Of a stretch of 64,000 nucleotides of DNA, positions 60,871-64,000 are shown one piece after another. Within the stretch, counting starts at the first letter, position 1, and each line of letters begins with the position of its first letter. The translations under genes and the position numbers were made by a program. Source of the stretch: Gymnothorax reevesii (taxonomy: Eukaryota > Chordata > Actinopteri > Anguilliformes > Muraenidae); contig CM056587.1 of the NCBI GenBank assembly GCA_029721435.1, positions 14,603,667 to 14,667,666 on the forward strand. Reading direction: 5' to 3'. Below the pieces are notes generated by a model. The model did not search any database. It was not told the origin of the DNA and saw nothing but the letters and a program-made list of their open reading frames with translations.

Positions 60871-61331
60871 ACTATTTAAAAACAAAGGGCAATGATGCGA
60901 TTCCCATGTTTTCACCTAAAATGACATTTGCCTCATATTTCTTCTTTGTATTATTTAATTATATGGTGCTGGATGTCAACACTGTCTGCAAGTAAAAAAC
61001 TGAGCCGGTTGAGGTTTTAATTATTAGTTTCAAATGCAAGTCATGACAAAACAAATCTATTCTGGATGCTCATGGAAAATGCAGCTACTGCCAGCAAGTC
61101 ATTTTCCCCCAAACCTGCAGACCTAATATTTCAGCAGCTTTAAAAGTTAGCCAAGTACTACAATAAGAAATGCAGCTGTTTTCTACACTATATCCTCCAC
61201 TACAACCCCTTCCTGACCCTTACCCTTAACCTGTAGATCCTGTAGAAACAATTCCCTCCATCCCTTGAATCTTGCCAAATAAAAACCACCCCACCCTCAT
61301 ATACTAACAAGTGTTGCCACCAAACGTGGCC

Positions 61332-61522
61332 ATGTCCCCCGCCAGGTCACGGAAATGGACTGGGATCTGTGTATCACACTAACACACACTGAAGCCATAG
61401 ATGAATGAAATCGGTCAAACCGTTCATGACATATCGCGTTCACAACAAACGGGACGTGACGGACAGATGGAGCTGAATACTATGTCCCCCGCTCCGCTCG
61501 CTACCGTGGCGGCGGGGGACAT
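61332..61522. repeat. interspersed repeat with 12-bp inverted ends
   Basis: ATGTCCCCCGCC (61332-61343) and GGCGGGGGACAT (61511-61522) bound about 190 bp that includes gaaatcggtcaaaccgttca. A second ATGTCCCCCGC lies at about 61481. The class is unknown. Confidence 0.5.
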
Positions 61523-63255
61523 TAAACCTCACCTACCTCTTAGATATTGCTCTGATAAACCCCTCTCACCCCTTAGATACTGTGGTAAACTTCAAACCAT
61601 CCATCTTGCTGGTAAATCACCTGGGCTTCTGTGACTTCTCATTTTATACCCCATTATAACAGAATCACCTGCTACCTACTCACCAGTTTACCTGTGCAAT
61701 GTTCCAAATGGGGAGCTCTTCAACAACTTTTCCAGTCTACTCATTCCTCTGTCCAAATTTTTTGGACAATGCTGCAGGCATCAAATTTGGATTTTGTGAA
61801 TATTAACTAAAAACAATACAGTTGATAAGGTGATAGTTATATTCACATTCGCACAATTTTGAACTAAATGTCAGATAAAGAGAATTTACAGATCACTAGA
61901 ATTATTTTTAATTTGCATTGTACATTCTGTTCCAATTCTTGTGAAAGTCACATTGCAATTAGATTTCTGCACCACTATGGAGTAATGCTGCCTCTGACTG
62001 GCCCATTGTAGCACTTTAATTCTGCTGTTCAATTGATTTCTGTGCTATTTTCACTTTCAATTAGTCATCCTTAATCCATCCAAATATAAAATCATCACAA
62101 TTTTATGAGCTTATTTTCTAAAAATAAAGCTAAAAATATAGGGCATATAAGTAGTATTTTACTACTTTTGTTGTAAAACGCGATATTTCATATTATTAAT
62201 TGTCTGAAGCAGAAGTTAAAAATACACCCATTAATAGGTTCTTTTTCTGGAAACAATCCATTTTTGCATTGACATTCACACCTTGAAATACAATAACCTG
62301 GCAATGTATTATCGTCATCAAACTCCATTTTGTGATTTCTAATTATTTTCTGACATTGATGTTTGAATGTTAAATGAGCTAATCTCATGATATCTCCAGT
62401 TATTTATCAGGTATTCCACTTCTTCACCTGGCTGATGTACTAAAATTATGCGGGATCATAGAATCTGACTTTGTGGGCTTGCATCATGACTTTTTTTACA
62501 TTTTGCTATAGTTATGAAGGTACGGGTGTGCTTTATCAGCTCACAAACTGAAACAAAATTATTCAATGAAATTCCGGATTTTCAAAATAGTTTCACGTGA
62601 CGGGGCATCAATAGATTCAAGGTGCTTGCAGTATTTTTAATAAACGTGATTTAAAAAAAAAAAAAAACTGCAATGTCAAATATTGTAAAACAAGAACCAG
62701 ATTTAAAAAATTGTGAAAAATAACCATTCAGTAAACTTGGCAGAATTTGGTGACAGAGGCTCATCCATAGAACATCCACATGCAAAATATCATTGCCTGG
62801 TACAGCCTTACTCACATAACAATTCAAAAATCTGCACTATTGCTTGCACAATAGAGCTTATGGTTGTTTTATGTATGTTGTTAATTCAATGAGCCTGATC
62901 AGTTGTTGATGTTTTATAAGTACTAAAGCCTTCTGAACCCGAGTTCACTGTTCAGCCTCATACCTAAGACAACCAACCAACCAACCAACCCATTCAGGAA
63001 CTAGAAGAGCGAGGCATCAAATCCATCTTGCCTAACAGTCTTAGTCTTGGCATTGAAAATAGCTTCTGACTCTCATTGTGGAATGTTATTCACCCATATG
63101 TCCGTCTCTATCATCTTAACCAGCTTATTTTAGAGCAGGGAATGGATGCAGAACCCAATCCAAACATCAAAGAACACAACACAGGAACATGCCCAAGACT
63201 GTCCATCGGGGGGTGGAGGGGTCCCACTCCATTCACATCTATGGACGTTTTAGAG

Positions 63256-63459
63256 CAGGGCTGTTCAACATTGTCCATAAAGGGCCGGTGTGGTTGCAGG
63301 CTTTCATTCCAACCAAGCAGTTACACACCTGATTCCACAACTCAAGCTCTTTAGCAAATACTCTGGTGGTTGATTAGTAGAATCAAGTGTGTAAGTGCTT
63401 GCTTGGAATGAAAGCCTGCACCCACACCGGCCCTTTCTGAATAACGTTAAATAGCCCTG
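63256..63459. mobile_element. 204-bp hAT-type MITE with perfect 8-bp target duplication
   Basis: The ends CAGGGCTGTTCAACATTG and TTAAATAGCCCTG are inverted. Inner arms gggccggtgtgg... and ...ccacaccggccc, and gcaggctttcattccaacca against its partner, make most of it a hairpin. TTTTAGAG occurs exactly on both sides (63248-63255 and 63460-63467). Confidence 0.9.
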
Positions 63460-64000
63460 TTTTAGAGTGTGCCATAGGAAAGCAAATTTGGATTTTGGAT
63501 GCTCAAAATCCGCTCGGATGGGATTGGAATGCAGGTGGAATTCCATTAAACAACTCGTTGCCCTTGCTATGCCACCCTCATCCTCTCCTGATTTCATGAT
63601 TAGCTGAAACTTGCCGAGTTGCAGTCTTCACAGGCAATGGAGAAAACTAAAATTGTTGTTCACTCCGTGACATACATGTAGGGAGCCAGTTCATGCAGAC
63701 ACCGGTATGGCAAAAGCGATTTCGTCTCTTTTCAAGTTTAACAGACAAGTGACTAAATTTCAAACTACGCAATATCGCTATGAAAAAAAGTTGCGCCTGC
63801 AGTCGGTGAGGAGGAAAAGCACATCTGATCGAGGCTAGATCAGGCCATCGAAAACAAACGCGCTCTACTTCTCCAGTTGCTATGGTGAAGTAATACAAAA
63901 ACGCATATCCCCATATCGTTAATCCTTTAACGGGCACAAAAGCTTGTGAATCATACTAAAGCAGCCATTACTGAAGGGTTACAAAGCGGTTAATGTTGTC

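Larger units (their letters stand above)
30111..64000. other. upstream/intergenic region (or very long first intron) of pde1c
   Basis: No convincing protein-coding gene apart from transposon remnants and one candidate exon (56153-56248). Stretches with nothing recognisable: 30800-31980, 32340-33540, 33710-34540, 34750-37110, 42550-43420, 44060-45000, 52065-54060, 54490-55255, 57000-57530, 58360-59270, 59780-60640, 60880-61320, 61530-63250 and 63470-64000. Within them, 35165-35250 is CpG-rich and 35990 has a G run. Confidence 0.5.

Overview
The window looks like nuclear DNA of a ray-finned (teleost-type) fish. Coding exons are sparse and split by introns of many kilobases with vertebrate GT/AG splice sites. 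The rest is filled with remnants of Tc1/mariner-like, hAT-like and other cut-and-paste elements, two non-LTR retrotransposons, MITEs and CA/TA/CT microsatellites. No bacterial-style operon, CRISPR array, rRNA gene or convincing tRNA gene is visible.

The one real gene I can support is the 5' part of a calmodulin-dependent cyclic-nucleotide phosphodiesterase of the PDE1 family, most likely pde1c, on the minus strand. Three coding pieces join in phase. Exon 1 (29796 to 29687) begins MESP and carries WLRLRG. A 27-nt microexon (22644 to 22618) follows. A 114-nt exon (4816 to 4703) encodes the conserved VKQLE/LKK/YIDETR-type segment. Introns 1 and 2 are about 7.0 and 17.8 kb. Intron 3 runs off the left edge, so the catalytic domain lies outside the window. 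A CpG-rich 5' leader with a GA/CT-rich tract lies just upstream of exon 1 (29797-30110). A separate GC-rich candidate exon on the same strand near 56.2 kb may be an upstream alternative first exon.

Region by region: 1-4702 (intron 3) holds Tc1-like and hAT-like debris. 4817-22617 (intron 2) holds a Tc1-like element inserted in a TA tract (7.1-8.4 kb), MITEs, CA repeats, a RecQ-like ORF fragment (15.1 kb) and a Tc1 nested in a hAT-like element (20.1-21.3 kb). 22645-29686 (intron 1) holds SINE-like and Tc1-like debris and a degenerate tandem repeat. 30-64 kb is upstream or intergenic sequence. It includes a non-LTR retrotransposon split by two DNA elements (37.8-42.5 kb), a second non-LTR element (45.2-48.3 kb), an inverted pair of related elements (48.4-52.1 kb), a second copy of a Tc1 derivative (55.3-56.1 kb), a strictly 34-bp-periodic minisatellite (56.5-57.0 kb) and several hAT-type MITEs.

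I did not find a convincing undescribed functional system. The most interesting material is the pde1c 5' architecture (microexon, two-codon upstream ORF, possible distant first exon), the datable nesting of transposons, and the 34-bp array. Family names for mobile elements rest on remembered motifs and on terminal repeats seen here, not on database searches.
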